Assembly: GCA_030531005.1 (NCBI GenBank)
Contig: JAUMTW010000001.1
Location: forward strand, 124,001 to 188,000
Source: Corynebacterium sp.
GTDB taxonomy: Bacteria; Actinomycetota; Actinomycetes; Mycobacteriales; Mycobacteriaceae
Reading direction: 5' to 3'
Length of the DNA stretch: 64,000 nucleotides
A program made the translations under genes and the position numbers. Shown here piece by piece: positions 56,194-64,000 of the stretch (its first letter is position 1; the number at the start of each line of letters is the position of its first letter). The notes beneath the pieces were generated by a model, which was not told where the DNA came from, did no database searches, and saw only the letters and a program-made list of their open reading frames with translations.

Positions 56194-56515
56194 AGCGGAT
56201 ATTCTCCTTATGGCCAACAATCACTGCAGGAATGCTGAGTTGCAGTGTGATGATTTTCTCTTCTGTAGTGCGCGCCAGCGTGTTCCACGCCACCTTTTCT
56301 ACCTCAATGTAACGTTTGCATACTTCGATGGCGCAGTGTTGTAGCGGACACTCTTATTCTGACACTTTTATAGGCGTTCCAGGTAAGGCTGGATGAAAAT
56401 CTGAGGATTTCCTGGAACTTTTGCGAGAATTGTGACGGATCCCTATAGGTGTACCCCTAGAGTGGGGGTAAGTGGATTATTACTATTGACCGCGAAATCA
56501 GGCATACTAGTGCCT
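56194..56515. promoter_or_regulatory. Divergent control region of glpX and DUF4245
   Basis: Contains the inverted repeat TACCCC-N7-GGGGTA (56452-56470), 46 bases before the DUF4245 start. CATACT (56503-56508) lies 7 bases before that GTG, compatible with a leaderless transcript. No gene was found. Confidence 0.4.
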
Positions 56516-57172
56516 GTGGCCGAAGAAAAACCCCGGGTACTGCAAAACACCCGCGATATCCTGATCTCGCTCGCTGTCATCGTCATAGTCATGGTCCTCA
56601 CAGTGGGCTTTACTGGCATGTGTACCTTCAACCGCGGTGAGCCGGAATCTGGTCCTGTCCATGAGGTAGATGCCCACGCCTTCTACGAGCTAGAGGCCAA
56701 GTCTGCTACCTTCCCGTTGCGTGATCCCGGCGATATCCCAGAGTGGACGCCAAACTCCGCACGCCGCATTGATATTGACGGCAAGAGTGCACCAACTGTC
56801 GGTTGGGTGATTGGGAAGGACTCGTATATGCAACTTTCCCAGACTGCGGTCAGCGAGACACAGATCGCGGAATTCTACGCCCGCAGCGCGGATGAAACGT
56901 TCACGGTGAATGCAGATGCAGGGGAATTCACCGTCACCATTTATCCCGGGGATGATGACGAACGCGCATATTATATTTTGGATGCAGGCGATGTCCGCCT
57001 CTTGGCAAGTGGTGCGGCAAACCGAGAACAATACACGGAGATCTTCCAGCGCACACTGAATGCTCCAGTACTGAACCCGGAGCATGCAGAAGATGCCGAG
57101 CCCGACGTGGCTGCTGTCACTCAGACCACTACCAGTGTGGTAGAAACAACGAATGTCACGAGCGCTTCGTAG
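56516..57172 (+). CDS. DUF4245 membrane protein
   Basis: 218 residues: a short cytoplasmic start (EEKPRVLQNTRDI), one helix (LISLAVIVIVMVLTVGF) and an extracytoplasmic domain with GWVIGKDSYMQLSQTAVSE, ending in a Thr/Val-rich tail. The family is specific to actinobacteria and commonly sits beside glpX and xseAB, as here. Function unknown. GTG at 56516 is chosen since homology starts there; a longer frame from 56432 is unlikely. Confidence 0.88.
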   Translation: MAEEKPRVLQNTRDILISLAVIVIVMVLTVGFTGMCTFNRGEPESGPVHEVDAHAFYELEAKSATFPLRDPGDIPEWTPNSARRIDIDGKSAPTVGWVIGKDSYMQLSQTAVSETQIAEFYARSADETFTVNADAGEFTVTIYPGDDDERAYYILDAGDVRLLASGAANREQYTEIFQRTLNAPVLNPEHAEDAEPDVAAVTQTTTSVVETTNVTSAS

Positions 57173-57236
57173 CGCCCCTGACCTGCACTCGCTGATTGAC
57201 ACCTGAAATCAATCGTGCGAATGCGTATACAGGCAC

Positions 57237-57260
57237 GAAGATAACCTTGAAGGTATCTTC
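57237..57260 (+). terminator. Hairpin after DUF4245
   Basis: GAAGATAACCT/AGGTATCTTC, 10 bp with one bulged A and a TGA loop. Two similar TTTCGGGCCT-NTGTTTTT stretches follow it. Confidence 0.5.
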
Positions 57261-57333
57261 GGGCCGGTGTATTTCGGGCCTCTGTTTTTCGGGCCTGTGT
57301 TTTTATCGTAAGAGCCGAAACGCGTGTTAGAGC

Positions 57334-57591
57334 TTACTGCGTTTGGGTGTCTTCTGCCGCAGCAAGGGCCTGCTCAATTCGCTGTTGGGCGCCAGCAAGC
57401 TTATCTTCGCAATATTTTGCCAATGCCTCTCCGCGCTCCCAATATTCCAGGGACTCATCCAAGCTCATCTGTCCGGATTCGAGTACGCGCACGACATCAG
57501 CGAGTTCGTCGCGAGCTTGTTCGTAGCTTAATTCTTCTAAAGCGACGAATTCGATAGTGCCTTGGTTATGGCCGATGACATCATTGGACAT
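57334..57591 (-). CDS. xseB: Exodeoxyribonuclease VII small subunit
   Basis: 85 residues, helical, with the family pattern [19 protein letters not shown] and [19 protein letters not shown]. It partners XseA in a nuclease degrading single-stranded DNA. AAAGGAAAG precedes the ATG. It lies 99 bases downstream of xseA on the same strand. Confidence 0.95.
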   Translation of the reverse strand: MSNDVIGHNQGTIEFVALEELSYEQARDELADVVRVLESGQMSLDESLEYWERGEALAKYCEDKLAGAQQRIEQALAAAEDTQTQ

Positions 57592-57690
57592 GGGAAACTT
57601 TCCTTTACCTTTTTTGAAAATTGGGACTTACGTTGCTTGTGTATTTTTATCCAGGTGTTGTGGCGCCTGCGGGCTCGACTCGACGTTCGC

Positions 57691-58935
57691 CTAGTCGGCT
57701 GGCTTTGCCTGCATGCCGGCAGCCACGATCGAACCATCGCTGACGCGAATGCGTAATTGACTCCCCGGTGGGGCATCTTCATAGCTAGTCACCACTTGCG
57801 GTGGGGTGCCATCACGGGGGACGACCTGCACGATGGCATAGCCACGCTCGAGGGTGGCGGCAGGGCCAAGCGTGCTCACCTTTGAGCGCAGGAGATTCAC
57901 CTGAGCTTGTTCTTGGTTGAGCAACCGTTGAATCGCCGCATGTAAGCGTTGCGTGCTGTGCGCAAGTTCCGCGCGTCGCTGGGTCAGCGGTTGTAGAGGA
58001 GAGCGCAAAATGGGCCGGGAGCGGATTTGGGTGATGTATTGCTGCTGCTGGCGAACCTTGGCAATCAAGGCATCGCGGCTGCGCTGGCGCAATTCTGCTA
58101 AACGATCTAATTCGCCGGAAACATCTGGGACAACCCGCTTAGCGGCATCAGTTGGGGTAGCGGCCCGCATATCGGCTATATCATCCAAGATAGGATGGTC
58201 CGGTTCGTGTCCTATGGCAGAAACCACTGGGGTTGAGCACTGGATAACCGCCTGCTGTAATGCCTCTTCAGAAAATGGCAGTAAGTCTTCAACCGAACCA
58301 CCACCGCGGGCGATGATGATGACATCAACGAGCGGGTCCGCGTCTAACTCTGCGAGCGCTGGGATGATTTCCGGTACGGCACGAGCGCCTTGGACAGCAG
58401 TATTGCGGATTTCAAAGTGCACTTGCGGCCAGCGGTCTTTGGCAACACTGAGTACATCGCGTTCTGCCGCGGAGCCACGGCCAGTGATGAGGCCCACCTT
58501 GTGTGGCAAGAAGGGGACCGGTTTTTTGCGAGCCGGATCGGTATATCCTTCGGCGTGCAGGCGCTGGCGGAGTTGCTCAATACGAGCGAGCAGGTTTCCT
58601 AGGCCTACCGGCTGGATGTCGGTGACCCATAAGCTGAGCTCACCGCGCTTGACGTAGTAGGCAGGTTTCCCAAAGACTTTCACCCGGGCGCCGTCTTCAA
58701 GTGGCGGTTCGGCGTTAAGGGCTAGTTGAGTGGGAAGCGTGAGCTTGATGCTGGATTCTTCCTCGGTATCGCGCAAGGTGATGTAGGAAAAGCGCCAGGT
58801 GCGTTTCACATTGAGCTGGGCGATTTCGCCTTCCACCCAAATCTTTCCGAGGCGCTCAATCCATTCCTTCATGCGCGTATTGACTTCGCGCACGGGCATG
58901 GCTGTGGCCTCGGGGGCCTGCGGTGCTGCCGCCAC
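57691..58935 (-). CDS. xseA: Exodeoxyribonuclease VII large subunit
   Basis: The 414-residue catalytic subunit. It has an N-terminal OB fold ([12 protein letters not shown]), the catalytic core with [34 protein letters not shown] and [20 protein letters not shown], and a coiled-coil C-terminal part. GTG at 58935 is chosen because AAGGA lies 7 bases upstream; 58989 is a longer frame without support. Divergent from ispH. Confidence 0.95.
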   Translation of the reverse strand: MAAAPQAPEATAMPVREVNTRMKEWIERLGKIWVEGEIAQLNVKRTWRFSYITLRDTEEESSIKLTLPTQLALNAEPPLEDGARVKVFGKPAYYVKRGELSLWVTDIQPVGLGNLLARIEQLRQRLHAEGYTDPARKKPVPFLPHKVGLITGRGSAAERDVLSVAKDRWPQVHFEIRNTAVQGARAVPEIIPALAELDADPLVDVIIIARGGGSVEDLLPFSEEALQQAVIQCSTPVVSAIGHEPDHPILDDIADMRAATPTDAAKRVVPDVSGELDRLAELRQRSRDALIAKVRQQQQYITQIRSRPILRSPLQPLTQRRAELAHSTQRLHAAIQRLLNQEQAQVNLLRSKVSTLGPAATLERGYAIVQVVPRDGTPPQVVTSYEDAPPGSQLRIRVSDGSIVAAGMQAKPAD

Positions 58936-59185
58936 TATGTATCCTTTCTGCTTTCTTTTGCTGTGCGTTGCAATTTTGAAAGCGTGCAAGTCGTTGCCTT
59001 CTATAGTGTAGACGAGTAAGCAAAGAGATTCGGTGCCACCGTGGTCGGAATACTCGCGCTAGTGGCATCACCGGCGAGACGAATGTGTGTGCATTATCAC
59101 ATTGGGGGCAGTGTGGTGAGCAACCAAAAATTTGCAAGGGCATCCTGGCTGCAGTTTTTGCCACAATTCAGTTATCCTTGGACCC

Positions 59186-60154
59186 ATGACTGCAACCCAA
59201 GTAGCCACCAAACGTGTACTCGTAGCAGCCCCCCGCGGGTACTGTGCCGGTGTGGACCGCGCTGTAGAAACCGTTGAGCGGGCCCTAGAGAAATATGGCA
59301 CCCCGGTCTATGTGCGTAAAGAAATCGTGCACAACCGGTACGTGGTTGATACCTTAGCCAAGCGTGGCGCGATATTCGTTGATGAAACCGATGAAGTACC
59401 TGAAGGTGCTCATCTGGTCTTCTCTGCACATGGCGTTTCTCCCGCAGTGCGTGACGCTGCGAAGAGTCTCGAGCTGAACACCCTCGATGCCACCTGCCCC
59501 TTGGTGACTAAGGTGCACAATGAGGTTAAGCGTTTTGCCAAGGCTGGCTACCACATTTTGCTCATAGGCCACGAAGGCCACGAGGAAGTCGAAGGCACAG
59601 CAGGCGAAGCCCCGGAGATCACCCACCTTGTTGATGGCTTGGAGGGCGTGGATGCTCTACCAGACTTCTTGGATAATGAGAAGCTGATTTGGCTATCCCA
59701 AACTACCTTGAGCGTGGATGAGACCATGCAGATCGTGAACAAGCTGCATGAGCGTTTTGCTCACTTGGAAAATCCCCCAAGTGATGACATTTGCTATGCC
59801 ACCCAGAACCGCCAGGTTGCGGTCAAGGCCATTTCAGAAAATGCTGATTTGGTCATCGTGGTTGGAAGTCAAAATTCCTCGAATTCTAAGCGTTTAGTGG
59901 AAGTGGCCCTGCAAGCTGGTGCTAAGGCAAGCTACCTGATTGACTACGCGCATCAAATCGATGATGCCTGGCTTGAGAATGCCAGCACCATTGGTGTGAC
60001 CTCCGGCGCATCCGTGCCGGAGATCCTGGTGCGCGAAGTGCTCGAGTACTTAGAGCAGTTTGGCTATCACGATGTTTCTGAGGTTACGACTGCTGCGGAA
60101 AAGATCACCTTCGCCTTGCCACGCGACTTACGTCCGCCACGCAATAGTGAATAA
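59186..60154 (+). CDS. ispH: 4-hydroxy-3-methylbut-2-enyl diphosphate reductase
   Basis: The last step of the MEP pathway, making IPP and DMAPP, with a [4Fe-4S] cluster. The 322-residue protein has the cluster cysteines in [12 protein letters not shown] (Cys20), DATCPLV and [11 protein letters not shown], and the substrate motif [11 protein letters not shown]. The ATG is chosen on homology. TATCCT ends 7 bases before it, so it is probably leaderless; the earlier in-frame ATG at 59132 is rejected. Confidence 0.96.
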   Translation: MTATQVATKRVLVAAPRGYCAGVDRAVETVERALEKYGTPVYVRKEIVHNRYVVDTLAKRGAIFVDETDEVPEGAHLVFSAHGVSPAVRDAAKSLELNTLDATCPLVTKVHNEVKRFAKAGYHILLIGHEGHEEVEGTAGEAPEITHLVDGLEGVDALPDFLDNEKLIWLSQTTLSVDETMQIVNKLHERFAHLENPPSDDICYATQNRQVAVKAISENADLVIVVGSQNSSNSKRLVEVALQAGAKASYLIDYAHQIDDAWLENASTIGVTSGASVPEILVREVLEYLEQFGYHDVSEVTTAAEKITFALPRDLRPPRNSE

Positions 60155-60205
60155 GACCTCGTATTCCTACTGCTGGTGTGCAGCCGGATTTTGAGGTGCA
60201 GCAAC

Positions 60206-60245
60206 AGCAGCCCCTTCCGAACGCGGAAGTGGCTGCTTCTTTTCG
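60206..60245 (+). terminator. Terminator of ispH
   Basis: GCAGCC-C-CTTCC pairs with GGAAG-T-GGCTGC (60207-60236), 6-base loop, followed by TTCTTTT. Confidence 0.85.
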
Positions 60246-60636
60246 TTGACGCTGGGTACAAGCCCAACTGCCTCTTCGGTCGCTCCCCCCTATATCATCC
60301 ACAGTCGAAATTTATGGAGGCCGAAAATTTATGGAAGCAAGAAGCGCAAGGGAAAACTGCCAACAGGGGACAATAGGATAAATGGCATTGGTTGCATAGC
60401 GGAGCGGAATTCCATGAAGCAGATGAGTAGGTAAATCCAGGCTGGTATTAATATCTTGGATTGGCGATGTACTCACAAGATTATGTCCTGGGGTAGACAA
60501 TAAATTGTGTTCGCTCAGGCGAAACATTGCTCGCTGCTGAAGTTAGTGAGACCGGGATAGGAGCACGCAATAGTGGGATTCCAAATGCTTCAACAGAGCG
60601 CTTTTGCGATGGCGCGCCCTGTGCACCGTCAGTAGA

Positions 60637-60681
60637 AAACAGAAAATCCCCCGCCTGTACGATATATATCTGTAGCGAGGG
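60637..60681 (-). terminator. Terminator of the DUF6542 gene
   Basis: CCCCCGC (60648-60654) pairs with GCGAGGG (60675-60681), one G-T pair. Read leftward it is followed by ATTTTCTGTTTTC. Confidence 0.65.
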
Positions 60682-60723
60682 AAGGTATTGCTAGCAGTAG
60701 CGCTTGTGGTCTGCAGCGCGTCA

Positions 60724-61737
60724 TTACTGCAGGCGCCGGCGTGGTACTTGCTCGTGCGTGGGGTGTTCGCGATCGTAGGAGGAAGTTCGACGTACCCGAT
60801 CTTGTTGCTTCGCCTGCTGTGGGCGGGCACTTTGGTTTCGGGTATTTGTTGCAGCGGTGCGTTGTGGGTTACGTTCTGTTGCCGGGTAAGGAACACGGGT
60901 ACTGCCACTATGTCGCTGGTCCTGTTTTGTACCCTTATAGGGCGACGTCTCTGGCGGGCGGGTAAAAGTGCGCTCCCTGGGACTCGCACTATCACGTGTC
61001 GGCATACTACGGCGTGAATCTTGCGGACGGCTCGTCGTAGTGTCGCGGGTTCGCTCGGTGCTGCGGGTGTTTCGCGAAGCATCATTGGTTTCTTCTGAAC
61101 GCCGTGGGGCATAGGTGCGCGCTCCACCATCAGGCCGCGAGGAGCGAGACTGCTGGCGCTGGCGGTTGTTACGACGAGCAAGCAAGTCTTGTACAGTCAC
61201 TTGGTTGGCAGCATTGGTGGCCTGGCGACGACTCTTCGTGGTGGCTGCTACATTACGTTGTGCTTGGATCTTCTCGGCAGTGCGCTGATTGCTGCGACTT
61301 TGACTCGTGATTTGGTCACGTCGGCGCAATAAGTACAAGCGCACAAAAGCGATAGCAACACAGCCTATGGTCAGCAGTATCATCACGGGGAAGTGCTGGG
61401 TAAAGGGGTAAATCGCGGTAACGATTTCAGTAATGCCACTCCCGGCGCCGGTGGTCATCCAGCCGGCAAGGATCAGTGTTGCACTCAAGCCAATCGGCAC
61501 ACAGGACACCACGATGAAGAGATTACGAGGCTGAGAAAGGACAGTCACACTCAGCGCAGCTAGGATGTACACGATGAGCACGAGTGAGCTGATCGTATGA
61601 CTCCCGATGCTCAGTAGGAATCCTACGAGGATGGCAGTAGCTAAGATAGCCAGCGAAATCCGCAGCGGAATTCCATAAAAGGGGGTCACCGCGCGTGGTT
61701 TCACGGCGGTAGCTCTACTTTCAGGGTTATTCGGCAC
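60724..61737 (-). CDS. DUF6542 membrane protein with Arg-rich tail
   Basis: 337 residues. About residues 20-150 form four membrane helices (LRISLAILATAILVGFLLS and three more). The remaining half is a disordered, Arg/Gln/Thr-rich tail with strong positive charge, probably cytoplasmic. Function unknown. The GTG start has no Shine-Dalgarno; TAGAAT lies 8 bases before it, so a leaderless start is likely. The family accompanies ispH and xseAB in corynebacteria. Confidence 0.85.
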   Translation of the reverse strand: MPNNPESRATAVKPRAVTPFYGIPLRISLAILATAILVGFLLSIGSHTISSLVLIVYILAALSVTVLSQPRNLFIVVSCVPIGLSATLILAGWMTTGAGSGITEIVTAIYPFTQHFPVMILLTIGCVAIAFVRLYLLRRRDQITSQSRSNQRTAEKIQAQRNVAATTKSRRQATNAANQVTVQDLLARRNNRQRQQSRSSRPDGGARTYAPRRSEETNDASRNTRSTERTRDTTTSRPQDSRRSMPTRDSASPRERTFTRPPETSPYKGTKQDQRHSGSTRVPYPATERNPQRTAATNTRNQSARPQQAKQQDRVRRTSSYDREHPTHEQVPRRRLQ

Positions 61738-61883
61738 AGCACCATATTCTAATGAGTAACAGATGAAAAAGCGCAGTACGCGCGCATAGGTGATATCGAA
61801 TTTCTATGAAAAATCTTTTTTGCGAATCCATGGTGCTGCGCTGACAAGCGCAGGGATCGGAAGGCCCAGGAGTTTGCTCCGAC

Positions 61884-63560
61884 TTAAGGCGAAGGTGGAG
61901 CCGGATTTTCACGATCCGAATCTGAGGGATCTGTAACGCCAGGATCTGTAACGCTAGAATCCGAAGCGGCAGGATGAAAAGCGCCACCAGTTTGCGGATC
62001 CACGGGATGATTGGGGGTACCAGGAGGTGGCTGCGAGCCCGTGGCAGGGGCAGCAGCATTTTCGTGGCTGCTGCGGGTGAAGAAGGCAGTGGCACGATCC
62101 ATAGGGAAGTGGAAACGGCCGAGCATATCCGCCCCACGCTCCCCAAGATTTTTGCGCTCGGCCCGTAAGCGCCGTGAGGTCTCCTCGCCGTATTGGCCGG
62201 TAATGGAACCTGCGATCGTAGCGAATTGGATTTCCGATGCGGTCTTTTCTCCGGTTTGTAAGGCCGTCATATCTTGCAGATAGCGGAATATCACCGCAAT
62301 CATAGCCGCAACCGGTACAGCCAAGAATGCGCCGACGATGCCAAAGAGCGCGCCTCCGACGGTGACAGAGAATAAGATCACCACTGGGTGTAGCTTCATC
62401 GCCCGCGACTGCAAAATCGGGGAGAGTACGTTGCCTTCGATCTGCTGAACGATCAAGATGAGGGCTAGGACTATCAAAGCTTTGGTAAGCCCCAATGAAA
62501 CCAGGGCTACCAATACGGCTAGAGTGCCGGCTACGAAGGCGCCCACAATGGGGATAAAGCCTGCAAAGAAGGTCAGCAAGGCCAGAGCTAATGCTAGGGG
62601 GACTTCCAGCAATACCAGGCCGAGGCCGATGAAGAAGGCATCACACAGCGACACAATCGCCTGTGCGCGAATGAATCCACCAAGGGTGTTCCAGCAGCGG
62701 GTGAGCAGTTCGGTCATATGCCAGCCGTTGCGTTGTCCAGTAACACTGCGTACCCACGGTAAGAATTTATCGCCATCTTTGAGGAAGAAGAAGGTAAGTA
62801 CTAAGACCACGCCTAAGGTCACAGCTACACTCGTCGCCATACCAATGCCGGAGAAGATTTCACCTGCAATGGAACTAGCCGAGTTTTGAATCCAAAAGAT
62901 CATCCCATTGATCTGGTTATTCATATCCGAAGAATCTACGTTCAACGGAGGTCCTTGTAACCAGAGCTGAGCACGCTGAATGCCTTCTATTGCTTGGAAG
63001 TACAACACCTGAGATTGGGCAATCACACTCGGCGCTATTGCCCAAATGCTGCCGCCAATGAGTCCGAACCCGAGAAGAATGGCGATCAATGAGGCCAGTG
63101 CTGGTGGCAATCCTCTACTACGTAACCATGCGGTTGGTGGCCATAAGACGGTACAGACGATTATGGCCAGAATAACCGGGAGTACGCCTTGCCAGAATTT
63201 TTCGATAAGAAAGAAAACAAGTATTCCGGTGGCTGCAATGATCAGCATCCACACACACCATAGGGCGAAGCGCTTGACACCCATCTCCACAATTTCGGAG
63301 CGGTCAATATTTTCTGGATCAGTGGGGGCGAGCTCTTCGAAGTAACGCAGTACTGCCGCATCATTGGGTGCTTGGGATGGCTTAGCATCTAAGGTTTTCG
63401 CATCCAGGGATGTGGCATCCGGACTGTTCGCATCACGGGACCGTGTTGAACTGGATTGGGGCGCCTGCTTGGATTGCTTTCTCACAGAAATTATTGTGCC
63501 AAACACAGCCATGAAAAGCATAGCGATACAGAGCATAACCGTGAAAAATAAGTCCAGCAT
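61884..63560 (-). CDS. AI-2E (PerM) family transporter
   Basis: About 558 residues. One N-terminal helix and a Ser/Asp-rich linker precede the AI-2E core of roughly eight helices (from about residue 95), with the family's GGFIRAQAIVSLCDAFFIGLG and GFIPIVGAFVAG. A Pro/Asp-rich C-terminal tail of ~80 residues follows. Members export autoinducer-2, ions or small metabolites; the substrate is unknown. The ATG at 63560 is chosen because the longer frame from 63644 would run through the metS terminator hairpin. A start near residue 90 is also conceivable. Confidence 0.85.
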   Translation of the reverse strand: MLDLFFTVMLCIAMLFMAVFGTIISVRKQSKQAPQSSSTRSRDANSPDATSLDAKTLDAKPSQAPNDAAVLRYFEELAPTDPENIDRSEIVEMGVKRFALWCVWMLIIAATGILVFFLIEKFWQGVLPVILAIIVCTVLWPPTAWLRSRGLPPALASLIAILLGFGLIGGSIWAIAPSVIAQSQVLYFQAIEGIQRAQLWLQGPPLNVDSSDMNNQINGMIFWIQNSASSIAGEIFSGIGMATSVAVTLGVVLVLTFFFLKDGDKFLPWVRSVTGQRNGWHMTELLTRCWNTLGGFIRAQAIVSLCDAFFIGLGLVLLEVPLALALALLTFFAGFIPIVGAFVAGTLAVLVALVSLGLTKALIVLALILIVQQIEGNVLSPILQSRAMKLHPVVILFSVTVGGALFGIVGAFLAVPVAAMIAVIFRYLQDMTALQTGEKTASEIQFATIAGSITGQYGEETSRRLRAERKNLGERGADMLGRFHFPMDRATAFFTRSSHENAAAPATGSQPPPGTPNHPVDPQTGGAFHPAASDSSVTDPGVTDPSDSDRENPAPPSP

Positions 63561-63587
63561 ACGGAAAGCTGCGGAACCCAGGAATGC

Positions 63588-63626
63588 AGAACTGCCCCGT
63601 ACCAACGAGCAGTACAGGGCAGTTCT
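63588..63626. terminator. Hairpin after metS
   Basis: AGAACTGCCC-C-GTAC pairs with GTAC-A-GGGCAGTTCT over a 9-base loop. It sits 52 bases past the metS stop, but lacks a T tail in that direction (it has TCTTTC rightward). Confidence 0.55.
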
Positions 63627-63677
63627 TCTTTCGATACGCCTCAAAAAGAGGAGGATTCTAGCAGGGGTTAGGCTTCA

Positions 63678-63890
63678 TCACTTGGGCTTAACGTCTTGCG
63701 AACTACGCGGAACTACGCGGGGTTCATCGAGTTCCTGAGCAGACAGGATCTCATCAGTGGCATCCTTGCGCTCTCCGAGCAGGCCGGAAGATTCATCAGG
63801 GTTACGGGTTAAGCTCCACAAGGAGATTGCGAAACCACCCCAGATCACCACCATGAACAACAGCATCATAATCAGTGCGGTGCTACTCAT
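63678..63890 (-). CDS. metS: Methionine/alanine importer small subunit
   Basis: 70 residues: one helix (STALIMMLLFMVVIWGGFAISL) then a charged tail. Size, the start of the helix and coupling to the upstream frame match MetS, the small partner of the sodium-dependent importer MetP. AAAGGAG lies 8 bases before the ATG, inside the end of metP. A 10-base tandem GAACTACGCG at 63700-63719 lies in its last codons. Confidence 0.9.
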   Translation of the reverse strand: MSSTALIMMLLFMVVIWGGFAISLWSLTRNPDESSGLLGERKDATDEILSAQELDEPRVVPRSSQDVKPK

Positions 63891-64000
63891 TAGCGAGACT
63901 CCTTTACGCGAGGATATTGTTCCACAGCGAAACCAGCGATTCGCTGATTCGGATCATACTTCTGTGGGCTATGTGGGGTGAGGTGTACATCAGGTTGCAC
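63890..64000 (-). CDS. metP: Methionine/alanine importer large subunit, C-terminal end only
   Basis: The minus-strand frame entering from the window edge encodes 36 residues ending AVEQYPRVKESR and stops in TAATG, overlapping the metS start. This is a polar cytoplasmic tail, as expected for an NSS-family transporter. The rest lies beyond the window, so the assignment depends on metS. Confidence 0.7.
   Translation of the reverse strand: MQPDVHLTPHSPQKYDPNQRIAGFAVEQYPRVKESR

Larger units (their letters stand above)
60155..60723. other. Convergent spacer between ispH and DUF6542
   Basis: Two terminators frame about 380 bases in which no gene is seen. Confidence 0.5.

Noticed and set aside
63561..63644. 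N-terminal extension of the AI-2E transporter to 63644
   Set aside because: The extra codons run through the hairpin that follows metS and lack a binding site.

Overview
The window reads as chromosome of a mid-GC member of Corynebacterium or a very close relative. The evidence is the gene order mfd, mazG, lytic transglycosylase, eno, ftsB, DUF501, ppx, tRNA-Leu, ripA. It is joined by mca (mycothiol chemistry), DUF4307, DUF4245, DUF6542, DUF5997, a short-form Z-prenyl synthase, metPS, a DtxR-like box in front of ripA, and many starts that look leaderless. No phage, insertion sequence, CRISPR array or rRNA was seen. Functions come from reading motifs by eye; no database search was run.

Layout. 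1-6.7 kb: two membrane proteins, release factor 3, an acyl-CoA ligase and a first peptidyl-tRNA hydrolase (Pth). 7-18.2 kb: an accessory purine block with OHCU decarboxylase, HIU hydrolase and a xanthine/urate permease. It continues with a Na+/H+ antiporter, a divergent FAD/NAD(P) monooxygenase, a DUF6986 aldolase-like protein, allantoinase and allantoicase. Together these cover uptake and every ring-opening step from 5-hydroxyisourate to ureidoglycolate, but no recognisable urate oxidase is present. 18.6-23.4 kb: a small Cys-rich protein, a second Pth, ribosomal protein L25, prs and glmU. 23.4-28 kb: a variable gap with a Tat-exported multicopper oxidase lipoprotein, a membrane-anchored YceI protein, a 1.6 kb stretch with decayed coding sequence, and tRNA-Gln.

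28.2-40.7 kb: mfd-mazG, a transglycosylase, eno, ftsB-DUF501-ppx, tRNA-Leu(UAA), the iron-linked regulator ripA and a Bax-inhibitor-1 protein. 41-47.5 kb: a lipoprotein with greA, DUF4307, mca, a small membrane protein with a Z-prenyl synthase, coaA and glyA. 47.7-53 kb: a tetR-MFS drug-efflux unit with a large palindrome, a tightly divergent DUF5997/LysR-like pair, an acetyltransferase and an FMN reductase. 53-64 kb: fumC, glpX, DUF4245, xseB-xseA, ispH, DUF6542, an AI-2E-type permease, metS, and the last codons of metP at the window edge.

Most transcription units end in strong hairpins, which made operon limits readable. The most interesting points are the purine block lacking its first enzyme, a class-I-shaped tRNA-Leu(UAA), a structured unassigned region upstream of the multicopper oxidase, the decayed gene(s) near 27.2-27.7 kb, and several palindromic operators.
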